64,000 nt of DNA from assembly GCA_943787205.1 (NCBI GenBank), contig CALSLN010000001.1, positions 281,527 to 345,526 on the forward strand. Direction: 5' to 3'. Both the position numbers and the translations under genes were made by a program. This document shows, in pieces, positions 54,817 through 64,000 of the stretch. Each line of letters opens with the position of its first letter. Position 1 is the first letter of the stretch. This stretch comes from an uncultured Rhodospirillaceae bacterium. GTDB lineage: Bacteria; Pseudomonadota; Alphaproteobacteria; Rhodospirillales; Rhodospirillaceae. The notes under the pieces were generated by a model. That model was not told the DNA's origin, did not search any database, and saw only the letters and a list, made by a program, of their open reading frames with translations.

Positions 54817-56115
54817 ATGACGCCCGCTGCACGCCTCCAAGCTGCCGTTGAAGTCTTATCGGCCATGGATGCTGATTCGGCTGCTGGTGATGGCGTCGTG
54901 CGAAGCTATTTCCGCATGCGGCGCTACATCGGATCAAAAGATCGCCGCGATATTTCTAGCCGCCTCTGGCGCACCGTAAGAACGCGCAGTCGGCTTGGAT
55001 GGCGTCTCGGCCAAGACGAGCCAACGACTCGTCTTCTCGTGTTCGCAGATAGTGTCCTTAACGAGGGCCAAGAATTGTCGACCATTGATGGGCTGTGCAC
55101 CGGCGAGGGATATGCGCCCGCGATATTGGATGAGGCAGAACGGGGGGCTCTTAAGGAAGCGTCGTCTCGCTCGCTCGATGATATGCCGTCCCATGTGGCG
55201 ACTGAGTGCCCCGACTGGCTATGGCCCTATTTTACAGATTTGTTCGGTGATCAGGCCGAGAATGAACTCATGGCTTTGTCTGAGGAAGCGCCTGTCGACC
55301 TTCGCGTGAATACGCTTAAAGGAGACCGGGTCGCTGCTGCGACAGCGCTAGAAGCTGAAGACCTGAAGGTCAAAAAGACTGAGTGGTCCCCCATCGGCTT
55401 GCGCATGTCGGAGCGCACTATTCTGGGAAACAGTAAGGCCTTTCAAGAGGGGCTCGTAGAGGTTCAGGATGAGGGGTCTCAACTTGCATCCCTGTTGGTC
55501 GATGTCCGGCCAGATCACGATGTCCTTGATCTTTGCGCTGGCGGCGGCGGCAAAACACTGGCGATGGCCGCGGCTATGGGCGGTCATGGCCGGATCGTTG
55601 CCACGGATAATGAGCCCCGCCGTTTAAACCGATCTAAGCAGCGCCTTAAACGCGCTGGCGTGTTTTCTGTGACGACGCGCGTCCTCGACCCAGAGAATAC
55701 GAATTGGCTGCATAAGCGCAGAAAGAGTTTTGATCGCGTGCTTGTTGATGCGCCGTGCTCGGGAACGGGCGCGTGGCGCAGAAGCCCTGATGCGCGCTGG
55801 CGGCTCACGCCAAAAGACCTCAGTAAATATATCGAAGAGCAAGATGTTTTGCTGACCCAAGGTGGGCGCATGGTTAAGCCAGGTGGTCGTCTCGTCTATG
55901 TGACCTGCTCTTTGCTGCGGCAGGAAAATGAAGACCGCATCGAGCATTTTCTCGAACGCCATGAACATTTCCGATCTTTGTCGGTCGGAGACATCTGGAA
56001 GGTTGTGCTCGGGACGCGGTATCCCGGACGTGGGAAGTTCTTGCGCCTGTCTCCGCGTCGTCATCAAACTGATGGATTTTTCATTGCCATCCTTCAACGC
56101 AAGGCCGAAGGCTAG
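54817..56115 (+). CDS. RsmB/NOP family class I SAM-dependent RNA methyltransferase
   Basis: A 432-residue RNA cytosine-C5 methyltransferase. An N-terminal NusB-like helical domain (MTPAARLQAAVEVLSAMDAD) is followed by the catalytic domain with motif IV DAPCSGTGAWRRSPDARW (nucleophile Cys) and motif VI TCSLLRQENED (second Cys). The SAM motif is VLDLCAGGGGKTLAMAA. The ATG at 54817 is preferred; a TTG at 54802 is in frame. Whether the target is 16S rRNA C967 (RsmB) cannot be fixed by sequence. It lies between guaB and guaA and is probably co-transcribed. Confidence 0.93.
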   Translation: MTPAARLQAAVEVLSAMDADSAAGDGVVRSYFRMRRYIGSKDRRDISSRLWRTVRTRSRLGWRLGQDEPTTRLLVFADSVLNEGQELSTIDGLCTGEGYAPAILDEAERGALKEASSRSLDDMPSHVATECPDWLWPYFTDLFGDQAENELMALSEEAPVDLRVNTLKGDRVAAATALEAEDLKVKKTEWSPIGLRMSERTILGNSKAFQEGLVEVQDEGSQLASLLVDVRPDHDVLDLCAGGGGKTLAMAAAMGGHGRIVATDNEPRRLNRSKQRLKRAGVFSVTTRVLDPENTNWLHKRRKSFDRVLVDAPCSGTGAWRRSPDARWRLTPKDLSKYIEEQDVLLTQGGRMVKPGGRLVYVTCSLLRQENEDRIEHFLERHEHFRSLSVGDIWKVVLGTRYPGRGKFLRLSPRRHQTDGFFIAILQRKAEG

Positions 56116-56150
56116 GCTCGTTTTTACCCCTCTACTCATGAAGTGCTTTT

Positions 56151-57704
56151 ATGACTGATCGTATTCTCATCATCGACTTCGGGTCTCAAGTGACTCAGTT
56201 GATCGCTCGGCGCGTGCGCGAAAGCGGTGTCTATTCTGAGGTGCATCCGTTCAATAAGGTCACAGAAGACAGCATTCGAGATTTCGATCCGCGCGGCGTT
56301 ATTCTGTCCGGCGGCCCGGCCTCTGTCATCGGCGATGATACGCCCCGGGCGCCTCAAGGCCTGTTCGAGATGGGCTTACCCGTCCTTGGAATTTGTTACG
56401 GCCAGCAGACTATGGTTGCTCAATTGGGTGGGCAGGTTGAAGACGCCGATCATCGTGAATTTGGCCGGGCCTTCGTTGATGTTACGACTGGCTGCACATT
56501 GTTTGATGGTGTTTGGGCCAAAGGTGACCGCGAGCAAGTGTGGATGAGTCACGGTGATCGCGTGAATGCGTTACCTGATGGTTTTAATGCCGTCGGGACG
56601 TCTGACGGAGCGCCGTTCGCGGCGATCGCGGATGAAGCGCGCAAGTTCTATGGCGTGCAGTTCCATCCAGAAGTGGTTCATACCCCGCAGGGCGCAGCAC
56701 TGATCGAGAACTTCACCCATAAAATCTGTGGTGCGGCCGGAGATTGGACGATGGCCGCGTTCAAGGATCAGGCTATTGCTGCAGTGCGAGCCCAGGTTGG
56801 TGAAGGTCGGGTGATCTGTGGGCTTTCGGGCGGTGTTGATTCCTCGGTTGTGGCTGCGTTGCTGCATGAAGCTATTGGTGATCAGCTAACCTGTGTTCTG
56901 GTAGATCATGGCTTGATGCGGGCCGGCGAGACTGAGCAAGTGATCGAAGTGTTCCGCGACCAATTCAATATCAATCTCGTTTTAAACGACGCAGAAGACC
57001 TGTTCCTCGGTAAGCTTGCGGGAAAAACGGACCCGGAAGAGAAGCGCAAAATTATCGGCGCAACGTTCATTGATGTCTTCGAAGCGGAAGCCAAAAAAGT
57101 TGGCGGTGCAGATTTCCTGGCACAAGGCACCCTCTATCCTGATGTGATCGAGAGTGTGTCGTTCGCGGGTGGGCCGAGCGTTACGATTAAATCTCATCAC
57201 AATGTTGGTGGTTTACCGGACCGAATGAACATGGATTTGGTCGAGCCCTTGCGAGAGTTGTTCAAAGATGAGGTTCGGAATCTCGGGCGTGAGTTGGGAC
57301 TGCCAGACACGATGGTCGGGCGGCATCCGTTCCCAGGGCCAGGTTTAGCCATCCGCATTCCAGGGCAAGAAATCACCAAAGAAAGACTAGATACGTTGCG
57401 TAAAGCAGACGCGATTTATCTTGAAGAGATTAGAAACGCTGGTCTTTACGATGCGATCTGGCAGGCCTTTGCGGTGTTGCTTCCGGTGCGCACGGTGGGT
57501 GTGATGGGCGACAGCCGATCCTATGACTATGCTTTGGCTCTAAGGGCTGTGACCTCAACCGATGGCATGACGGCGGACTACTTCCACTTCGATATGGAGT
57601 TCTTGGGCCGCGTGGCTAACCGCATCATCAATGAAGTCAAAGGCGTCAATCGCGTGACCTATGACGTCACGTCGAAGCCTCCCGGCACGATTGAGTGGGA
57701 ATAA
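56151..57704 (+). CDS. guaA: GMP synthase (glutamine-hydrolysing)
   Basis: A 517-residue two-domain enzyme converting XMP to GMP. The class I glutamine amidotransferase domain has the nucleophile in [10 protein letters not shown] and the His-Glu in VQFHPEVVH; the ATP-pyrophosphatase domain begins at about residue 220 with [15 protein letters not shown]. The C-terminal dimerisation domain ([16 protein letters not shown]) is intact. It is the last gene of the guaB cluster. The 57705-57914 gap before the DUF805 gene holds nothing I can assign. Confidence 0.97.
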   Translation: MTDRILIIDFGSQVTQLIARRVRESGVYSEVHPFNKVTEDSIRDFDPRGVILSGGPASVIGDDTPRAPQGLFEMGLPVLGICYGQQTMVAQLGGQVEDADHREFGRAFVDVTTGCTLFDGVWAKGDREQVWMSHGDRVNALPDGFNAVGTSDGAPFAAIADEARKFYGVQFHPEVVHTPQGAALIENFTHKICGAAGDWTMAAFKDQAIAAVRAQVGEGRVICGLSGGVDSSVVAALLHEAIGDQLTCVLVDHGLMRAGETEQVIEVFRDQFNINLVLNDAEDLFLGKLAGKTDPEEKRKIIGATFIDVFEAEAKKVGGADFLAQGTLYPDVIESVSFAGGPSVTIKSHHNVGGLPDRMNMDLVEPLRELFKDEVRNLGRELGLPDTMVGRHPFPGPGLAIRIPGQEITKERLDTLRKADAIYLEEIRNAGLYDAIWQAFAVLLPVRTVGVMGDSRSYDYALALRAVTSTDGMTADYFHFDMEFLGRVANRIINEVKGVNRVTYDVTSKPPGTIEWE

Positions 57705-57914
57705 AATAGGGGATGAGGTTGATGCGCACAAAAATACAGCGCGTCGATAGCGATGTTGGAAATACCTAAAACCCTTTGATTCCAAATAATTCAGCACGAC
57801 GACGGCCCATGCGTGGGCAGGCTGCATAAAAAGGTTCTCAGCGGGAATTATCTGGCCAGTACACGCCAGGCCAGATATATTTGCTTCGATAAGTTTACAG
57901 CTTATGGGGGCAAT

Positions 57915-58286
57915 ATGAATTTCGGTCAGGCCATATCAACTTGTATGGGAAAGTACGCGACCTTCTCCGGGCGCGCTTCGAGAAGCGAATATTGGTGGTT
58001 CTATCTTTTTTGTCTTTTGATGTCCTGGGGTGCCTCACTGGTTGGCGCGACAACGAGCATGGAAGGCGGCGCAGATATTATGAGCGGTATAGTTTCTATT
58101 GCTCTAATACTTCCTACCATCGCTGCAGCAGCGAGGCGTTTGCATGACACAGGTCGTAGTGGGTGGTGGCAACTTTTGATCATCACGATTATCGGTATTA
58201 TCCCGCTGATTATCTGGATGGCCTCTAGGGGCAGTCAGGAAGAGAACGAATATGGTGCCGCGATTATTCTAGACGTGAGTGAGTAA
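57915..58286 (+). CDS. DUF805 family membrane protein
   Basis: A 123-residue protein with four hydrophobic segments and the DUF805 signature FSGRASRSEYWWFYLFCLL at the N-terminus and ARRLHDTGRSGWW in the middle. The ATG at 57915 is preferred, after GGGGGCAAT. The family is widespread, with unknown function, possibly in membrane or envelope stress. It stands alone after guaA. The 58287-58505 region downstream holds no gene; only a short CGTGT/ACACG inverted repeat is seen there. Confidence 0.88.
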   Translation: MNFGQAISTCMGKYATFSGRASRSEYWWFYLFCLLMSWGASLVGATTSMEGGADIMSGIVSIALILPTIAAAARRLHDTGRSGWWQLLIITIIGIIPLIIWMASRGSQEENEYGAAIILDVSE

Positions 58287-58505
58287 AAACATCAAAAACG
58301 CCAAAAAACCGGCTTTGCCTCGTGTGAAACACGAATTTGCGAGGGACAAGCCCATGTACCACAGGGTTTTGAAAATTTGAGTCTTTCGATTCAAAGGCCT
58401 GAACGATTTACGAACGAGTATGGGTGAAGGCCGGATCATACGGCGTTGATGTCACATCAAAATGTGTTGACCCATAGCAACATATTCATTGAAAAACGCG
58501 CTAGG

Positions 58506-58904
58506 TCATCGAGGTCGATGCTCGGTCCCCATGCCGGCTGTGATGAACAGGGCGGTTGCTTCTCCTGTAACATCTGCCGTGTGCCAAACCCCTGGTGCGT
58601 TGATGGCATATTCGCTTGGGCTCAATGTAATCTGCGTTAGCGACCCATCTGCGTTCTCTTGAATCAGGGTGATGGCGCCGCTGACACAGAGCACAACTTC
58701 ATCGCCATGCGGGTGCATTTCCCACCCTGTCCAGGATTCGGTGAAGGTGAAGAGGTTGACCAGACGTCCTTCAGCCCCATCGGCGGCGTGCCGAGCCCCA
58801 TACGCTTCATACCATTCCATACCGCCTGTAAATTCTGGTTCGATTTTGGCAGTTGCTCCCAACCCAATATGAATGGGGTGTTTGTTTAGGTCCGTCGGAG
58901 TCAT
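58506..58904 (-). CDS. Cupin domain protein
   Basis: A 132-residue single-cupin protein. The cupin 1 motif region WTGWEMHPHGDEVVLCVSGA contains the two His and a Glu of the metal site (HPHGDE), and cupin 2 is YAINAPGVWHTADV with the last His. It could bind Fe or Mn. The ATG at 58904 gives a compact start; a longer frame reaches 58970 but overlaps the MBL gene. It lies downstream of the MBL hydrolase on the same strand, so the two are probably co-transcribed. Confidence 0.85.
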   Translation of the reverse strand: MTPTDLNKHPIHIGLGATAKIEPEFTGGMEWYEAYGARHAADGAEGRLVNLFTFTESWTGWEMHPHGDEVVLCVSGAITLIQENADGSLTQITLSPSEYAINAPGVWHTADVTGEATALFITAGMGTEHRPR

Positions 58905-58935
58905 AGGTGCGGGTCCTTGTAATGAAATAAAAACT

Positions 58936-59898
58936 CTAAGGAAGGTATCGCTGTATCGTGATTTCATCACCGATGCTAATCGACATCAAATCTTCACCCA
59001 CCTCTAGCGGGCCGTCGTAGGCTTTGCTGGCTTCACGGCGAAGCTCTGACGCAAACGCTTCGCCCGGATCGATGTGATAAAACACCGCTAACTTGGGGTT
59101 CACCGCCGCGAAAATTTCACCAGCTTGAGTTGGTGTGGTGTGCACGCTTTCGATGGCCTTAATCACCAGGTAGGGCACGTCAGGGTGGGCAGCGGAGTAT
59201 GCCTCTGGCGCGAAAGCCTCATGGAACAACACATCGACATCCCGGGTGAAGGCAATCAAATTATCACTAGGCCTGGTGTCGCCGGAGATGGCGAGGGACT
59301 TGCCCGCATAGTCTACGCGAAAGCCAAAGGCTGGCTTAACGGGGCCATGGTCCACTTCGAAGGCTATCACCGTGATGCCGTTGCTCGCGTAGATAACCCC
59401 TTCCTCAAAATCCGTAGCGTCGATGGTTGCGCCCATGGCGGCGTAGCGGGTGTGCTTGTCGCGGCGGATGGTGATGTCGAAATCAAAGGCATCGACCAGA
59501 TGGCGGGCCATGTGTGCGGTGCCGTCTGGGCCCCATAGGTGCAGTGGCGTGTTCCGCCGCCCTAGAACCCAGCCGGTGAGGTAGAGGTCCGGCAGGCCAA
59601 CCACGTGGTCGGAATGGAGGTGAGTGAGAAACACTTTGTCGACGGCGTCGTAGCGGACGGGGATTTGGTTGAGGCGGATGGTGGTGCCACGCCCTGCATC
59701 GAACAGTAGTTTTTCGGTGCCCGCTTCAACGAGGATGCTGGCACCGTATTTATCGGGGAGTGGCTCGACATAGCCCGACCCTAGAATGGTGGCCTTGAGA
59801 GCGGGCTCGTTCGCGATTAGGTGCGCTGGACTTGTGAGCGCTGCTAGCCATATGAGGCAAGCCGCAAGTGTTCGAGGTGTCGGAGCAAAGGTCATCAT
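58936..59898 (-). CDS. Secreted MBL-fold metallo-hydrolase
   Basis: A 320-residue metallo-beta-lactamase-fold protein with an N-terminal signal (TLAACLIWLAALTSPAHLIA). The metal motif THLHSDHVVGLPDLYLTG (HxHxDH), then Asp in AISGDTRPSDN and the final His in VFYHIDPGEA are present. The layout matches the RNase Z/arylsulfatase-like branch rather than glyoxalase II. As an exported enzyme, it more likely cleaves a small ester or phosphate than RNA. It is divergent from the PhoX-like gene with about 160 bp between them. Confidence 0.88.
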   Translation of the reverse strand: MMTFAPTPRTLAACLIWLAALTSPAHLIANEPALKATILGSGYVEPLPDKYGASILVEAGTEKLLFDAGRGTTIRLNQIPVRYDAVDKVFLTHLHSDHVVGLPDLYLTGWVLGRRNTPLHLWGPDGTAHMARHLVDAFDFDITIRRDKHTRYAAMGATIDATDFEEGVIYASNGITVIAFEVDHGPVKPAFGFRVDYAGKSLAISGDTRPSDNLIAFTRDVDVLFHEAFAPEAYSAAHPDVPYLVIKAIESVHTTPTQAGEIFAAVNPKLAVFYHIDPGEAFASELRREASKAYDGPLEVGEDLMSISIGDEITIQRYLP

Positions 59899-60058
59899 GC
59901 GCGTCTCTCACGTCATCGCTAGAGTAAGGTGGTTCTCAATGGAGAGTATCCGTGAATACAGTAACCGAGGCCGCGACCACGAACACAAAAAAGACGGCGG
60001 ATGCGGTTGGCGCTATAACTGAAGACGTCGAGTACCGAACGAGTGCAAATGGCGCCTT

Positions 60059-61980
60059 ATGAGTGATGACGAAAGAAAGCCCGGTGTGGATATGGGCGTT
60101 GATCTGGACGCCAATCTCGACGAGGCGACAGTGGCCCGCCGTGACCTATTGGCGGGAACGGCCGCCGCCATGGCGAGCGTGGTTTTAGCGCCGACCCTAT
60201 TGGGTGCTGGAGAGGCGAAAGCAAAACCTGACACCTCTCTGGATTTCAAAGAACTCAAACATGGCGTGGACGAAACCCACCATGTTGCCAAGGGGTTCAA
60301 AGCTGATGTGTTGATCCGCTGGGGCGACCCTTTGTTTGCCGATTCCCCTGTTTTTAAGCCGAGTGACTTGACGTCTCAGGGCCAAGCCAAACAGTTTGGC
60401 TACAACTGTGACTTCATTGGCTATTTTCCGCTGCCGCTTGGCTCAGATAGTTCCGATCACGGTTTGCTTTGCGTGAACCATGAGTACACGACCAACAGCT
60501 TGATGTTTGATGATGTGTCGCGCGGCTCACCCTATCCGTCGCCAACACAGCGACATACGGATGTCGAAATGGCAGCGCACGGCCACACAGTTGTTGAAGT
60601 GAAGCGGCAGCGTGACGGACAGTGGGATTATATCCAGGACAGTCCGTACAACCGTCGCATCATGGCGTCAGAAACACGGGATGCATTTGTCCGGTCCAGC
60701 CGCTGGTCATGACCGCTTCAAAACCAGTGCAGACCCAACCGGCCGATCTGCGATAGGCACGTTGAACAACTGTGCTGGTGGGCAAACACCTTGGGGAACC
60801 TGTTTGATCGCAGAGGAAAATATCCATCTTTATTTCTCTGGTGACCCACGCGGTGGCGGTGAGGCGGGTAATCATTTGGCTATGGGGATCAACCAAGATC
60901 GGCGTTACTCGTGGAGCAAGCCACCTTGATCGATTTGATGTTGAGAAAGAGCCGCATGAGCCCAATCGTTTTGGCTGGGTGGTTGAGTATGATCCCTACG
61001 ATCCAGAGTCCGTTCCGGTAAAGCGAACGGCACTCGGTCGGTTCCGTCATGAAGGTGCGACAGCCGTCGTTAGCAAAGATGGTCGCGTTGTCGTCTATAG
61101 CGGCGACGATCAAATGTTCCAGTATATTTATAAGTTCGTGTCTGCGGGTGTTTACGATCCGAGCAACCGAGACAACAATCGCGACCTTCTCGATGAGGGC
61201 ATTTTATATGTCGCTCGGTTCGAGGAGGACGGCACATTGATTTGGTTGCCCTTAGTCTGGGGGGCCGGTTCTCTGACCGTTGAGAATGGTTTTGCAGATC
61301 AAGCAGATGTCTTGATCGAGACGCGCCGGGCGGCCTCTTTCATGGGTGCAACACCCATGGACCGGCCCGAGGACGTGGAAACCAATCTGGTCACCGGGTC
61401 TGTGTTTGTGGCCTTGACGAAGAACCGATTCCGTCGGGAGTTCCGCACTGATGCGGCCAACCCACGCTCTCGTAATCGCGCTGGGCACATCATTGAGATG
61501 GTGCCCCCAGGCGGCGAGGGTGCTGATGCAGATCACACCGCAACAACATTCTCTTGGTCTGTGTTCTTGCAAGCGGGTGATCCGAGAGACCCTAAATCCG
61601 GTGCGCAGTATCATGCAGATGTGAGCAAGAATGGCTGGCTGGCGAACCCAGACAACCTCTCCTTCGACCCTAAGGGACGGTTATGGATTGCGACGGATGG
61701 TGCATCTGACTTTGATACGGCCGATGGTGTCTGGGCGACGGAGGTGAGGGGCACAGCGCGGGCGTTGACCAAGTATTTCTTCAAGTGTCCTGTCGGTGCA
61801 GAGCTCAGTGGGCCGGCTTTTACTCCAGACGGCGAGACGTTGTTTTGTTCCGTCCAGCACCCCGCCGAAGGATCAACCTTTGATAAGCCGAGTACGCGGT
61901 GGCCGGATTTCGAAGAGGACGTGCCGCCTCGCCCGTCCGTGGTTGCCATTACCCGTAAAGGCGGCGGTGCGATCAGCTAG
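60059..61980 (+). pseudogene. PhoX-like (DUF839) Tat-exported phosphatase with two +1 frameshifts
   Basis: The N-terminus carries a Tat signal (ARRDLLAGTAAAMASVVLAP). The first frame runs to about 60678 (NRRIMASETR), a second frame continues HLSGPAAGHDRFKTSADPTG and [20 protein letters not shown] to about 60921, and a third from [20 protein letters not shown] to the stop at 61980. Removing one G at 60678-60680 and one C at 60921-60922 restores a PhoX protein of about 640 residues. PhoX is a Ca/Fe-dependent periplasmic alkaline phosphatase induced by phosphate limitation. No pho box is obvious in the divergent region upstream. Confidence 0.8.
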
Positions 61981-62145
61981 GCTCTAATCCTAGGCGGAGT
62001 CCCAGGATTCCTACTGTTGTGGTGGGTTTCGGACTGATTTCGCCCAGATTTCTGGCGATTCCAGTTGAATAAGGCCGGAAAACCTCCGATATATCCGGCA
62101 CAGTTAAGGCGCATAGTGTCGCCTGAAGATTGACCGGAGATCTCT

Positions 62146-63360
62146 ATGTACCGCGAAGAAAAAGCATCTGGCGAAGCTGGCCTACCGGCCATTGATAGCT
62201 TTGCCCAACCCACTCATGACGAGGCGACGCGCCAAGGGTTTGTGGCGCAGATGCGTAAGGTCATTATGACGGACATGGCCCAAGACATGCGTGCGGTTTA
62301 CGATGGGGCCGTTGAACCATCTGTGAAAGCAAAGACCGGCGATGCGCCTGCCGATGCGATTGCGGTTCGTAAAGCGATGGAGCCGAATAGCTTCTATCGG
62401 TTTTGGTCTTCCATGCGATTCAATGCTCAAGAAATGGTTTGGGGTTCTGTGCTCGACGAGGTCGAACGTGAATTGCCAGAGATGATTGATGCGGCCGAGC
62501 AGGCGGCAAAGGTTTCTCCAGCTGGTGGCACGTTACGCCTCAATCCAGAACTGGATATTCCAAAGGCTGTGAGTTCACTTGATATTCATTTGATGCCGGG
62601 CTGTTTTCATACGGAGTTCGTGGAAGACGATATTGCGGTTGGTGCGATTTATGCCCGCGGCACCCAGGTGTTTTCTGGTGGTCTCAGAAAAACAAAAAAT
62701 CCAGGTAAGGGCGGTGTAGCGGATTCGATCGCTCATTACCTGCGTCTCAAATACCCAAACTTCAAGCCGAAGCGTATTCTCGACCTAGGGTGCACTATTG
62801 GGTCGAACCTCTCCCCATTCCAGGCGGCCTTCCCCGACGCCGAACTTTATGGCGTCGATGTCGGTGCACCTGTGCTGCGGTATGGCCATGCTCGTGCTGA
62901 GTCCCGTGGCATCACGGCGCACTTCTCACAACAAAATGCAGAGTCCATGGACTTTGAAGACGACTCTTTTGATCTCGTGGTCTCTAGCTTCTTCTTCCAT
63001 GAGATTGCCGTGCCCTCGACCAAGAAGATTCTGGCCGAGGTTAATCGCGTTTTGGCGCCAGGCGGTGTGACGATTCATATGGAGTTGCCACCTGCAGAGG
63101 CGATGGACCCGTACTACAACTTCTTTCTGGACTGGGACGCGTACCACAATCACGAGCCCCACTATGCGGCCTTCCGCAAGCAAGACCCGGTTGCGCTGCT
63201 AGAAGAAGCGGGCTTTGCGCCAGAAACATGCGGCCTGGTTCGCATTCCAGATCGTGGCGGCCTGACCGATGATGAGTTCGCCGCCTTTGCCCGTGGCGAG
63301 TCGGACGCCCCACAGCACAGTAACTTCTCAAGCTACTATCTGTTCGGTGCCGGAAAGTAA
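62146..63360 (+). CDS. Class I SAM methyltransferase with 'THDE' N-terminal domain, copy B
   Basis: A 404-residue protein related to the gene at 20192. The N-terminal part has PTHDEATRQGFVAQMRKVIM near residue 22, FWSSMRFNAQEMVWGSVLDE and SLDIHLMPGCFHTEFVEDD. The methyltransferase domain begins at about residue 205 with ILDLGCTIGSNLSPFQ, then LYGVDVGAPVLRYGHARAES and FDLVVSSFFFHEIAVPS. Motif I keeps the unusual GCTxG sequence. A near-identical-layout paralogue starts 78 bp downstream. The substrate is unknown. Confidence 0.85.
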   Translation: MYREEKASGEAGLPAIDSFAQPTHDEATRQGFVAQMRKVIMTDMAQDMRAVYDGAVEPSVKAKTGDAPADAIAVRKAMEPNSFYRFWSSMRFNAQEMVWGSVLDEVERELPEMIDAAEQAAKVSPAGGTLRLNPELDIPKAVSSLDIHLMPGCFHTEFVEDDIAVGAIYARGTQVFSGGLRKTKNPGKGGVADSIAHYLRLKYPNFKPKRILDLGCTIGSNLSPFQAAFPDAELYGVDVGAPVLRYGHARAESRGITAHFSQQNAESMDFEDDSFDLVVSSFFFHEIAVPSTKKILAEVNRVLAPGGVTIHMELPPAEAMDPYYNFFLDWDAYHNHEPHYAAFRKQDPVALLEEAGFAPETCGLVRIPDRGGLTDDEFAAFARGESDAPQHSNFSSYYLFGAGK

Positions 63361-63437
63361 CGCCACATCTCCGTTGATTATGTGGGTGGTGGAGCAGATA
63401 CTTTAAGGCAACACGAGGATACCATTGGAGTGTAGCC

Positions 63438-64000
63438 ATGAACGCCATCCGCGATATCGACAGCCTTGTTGACCCTACTCATGACGAGTTAGCCCGCCAG
63501 GGCTTTGTCTCACGCTTGCGTAAGCACATCATGAAAGATGTGGCTGACACTATGCGTGACTCTTATGACGTGAAGGTTAAGCCTACGTTTGTGTCGGACC
63601 ATGGCCGAGAGCCAGAGACTGGTGAGGAAGTGCGCGATGCCATTGAAGGTAATCTGACGTATCGAGTTTGGAGCAGTCTGCGTTACAACGCCCAAGAGAT
63701 GGTTTGGGAGTCCGTGCGCGAAGAAGTCGAGCGACAGTTGCCCGAGATGATCTCCATTGCCGACCAGGCGTCACATTCTAATTCTCACGGCGGATCGTTG
63801 ACGCTCGACCCTGATCTAAAAATGCCCGACTACGTCGATACGATGGACGTTCACCTTATGCCCGGCTGCTGGCAGGACGAGCATACCGATGGTGATGTAG
63901 CCCAGGGTGCGATTTATGCCCACGGTGGGCTGGTGTTCCGTGGCTCTTTATTGCCCAGCAAAACGCGGAGCGGTGTGGCGGCATCGGTCAGCAAGTGGCT
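63438..64000 (+). CDS. Class I SAM methyltransferase with 'THDE' N-terminal domain, copy C (cut by window edge)
   Basis: The first 187 residues or so are visible and free of stops. The start MNAIRDIDSLVDPTHDELAR has the THDE motif at residue 14; WSSLRYNAQEMVWESVREEV and TMDVHLMPGCWQDEHTDGDV match copy B closely, with the same HLMPG and AIYAHGG blocks. The C-terminal methyltransferase domain lies beyond the window. The ATG at 63438 is preceded by a weak GGAG. Tandem position with copy B shows a recent duplication. Confidence 0.8.
   Translation, partial: MNAIRDIDSLVDPTHDELARQGFVSRLRKHIMKDVADTMRDSYDVKVKPTFVSDHGREPETGEEVRDAIEGNLTYRVWSSLRYNAQEMVWESVREEVERQLPEMISIADQASHSNSHGGSLTLDPDLKMPDYVDTMDVHLMPGCWQDEHTDGDVAQGAIYAHGGLVFRGSLLPSKTRSGVAASVSKW

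Noticed and set aside
60612..60929. A separate gene in the middle of the PhoX region
   Set aside because: It is the middle segment of PhoX between two frameshifts and has no start signal of its own.

Overview
The window looks like chromosomal DNA of a free-living, probably marine alphaproteobacterium. I infer this from the ppx/gppA - rlmE - guaB - rsmB-like - guaA gene order (51.5-57.7 kb), the many TRAP and secondary transporters, a Tat-exported PhoX-type phosphatase and the general gene style; no rRNA or other phylogenetic marker allows a firmer placement. Gene density is high, both strands are used, and I see no insertion sequence, prophage, integrase, CRISPR array or rRNA. One tRNA gene, tRNA-Gln(CTG), is present.

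Layout. 0-5 kb: a truncated acyl-CoA dehydrogenase, a YcnI-like (DUF1775) secreted protein, and a five-gene minus-strand operon (membrane protein, SDR, polysaccharide deacetylase, MaoC, NnrU). 5-7.5 kb: four tandem paralogues of a secreted four-cysteine Sel1/TPR-like family. 7.6-10 kb: two tandem MDR-type NADP oxidoreductases, the second frameshifted, and a DUF1330 protein. 10-14.4 kb: two methyltransferases and a complete TRAP transporter. 14.5-22.8 kb: CpcT/CpeT-like protein, GST, isochorismatase, threonine ammonia-lyase, EamA exporter, two orphan TRAP binding proteins and a methyltransferase with a distinctive N-terminal domain. 23-29 kb: a collinear set of Zn-alcohol dehydrogenase, M24 peptidase-like protein and two tandem ThDP enzymes, probably one catabolic unit. 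29-37.7 kb: NSS transporter, a glycosyltransferase broken by one stop, a GPH-type symporter, amidohydrolase, ABC binding protein and a second YcnI-like protein. 37.8-49 kb: ABC-F ATPase, DAACS symporter, split VOC gene, quinol-type nitric oxide reductase with an upstream NNR/FNR-like box, KefB-type antiporter, and a LysR/pirin/isochorismatase divergon. 49-58 kb: MFS, alpha/beta hydrolase and the housekeeping nucleotide/RNA-modification cluster. 58-64 kb: DUF805, cupin, MBL hydrolase, PhoX-like phosphatase and two tandem members of the same methyltransferase family seen at 20-21 kb.

Two themes stand out. First, two little-described gene families are expanded here: the four-cysteine secreted proteins, whose cysteine spacing is nearly identical in all four copies, and the 'THDE' methyltransferases (three copies). 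Second, several otherwise well-conserved genes carry single-base +1 insertions, mostly in short G or C runs; seven lie between 46.3 and 48.7 kb. This pattern looks more like consensus sequencing error than gene decay, and those genes should be read as probably intact in the organism until the bases are rechecked.
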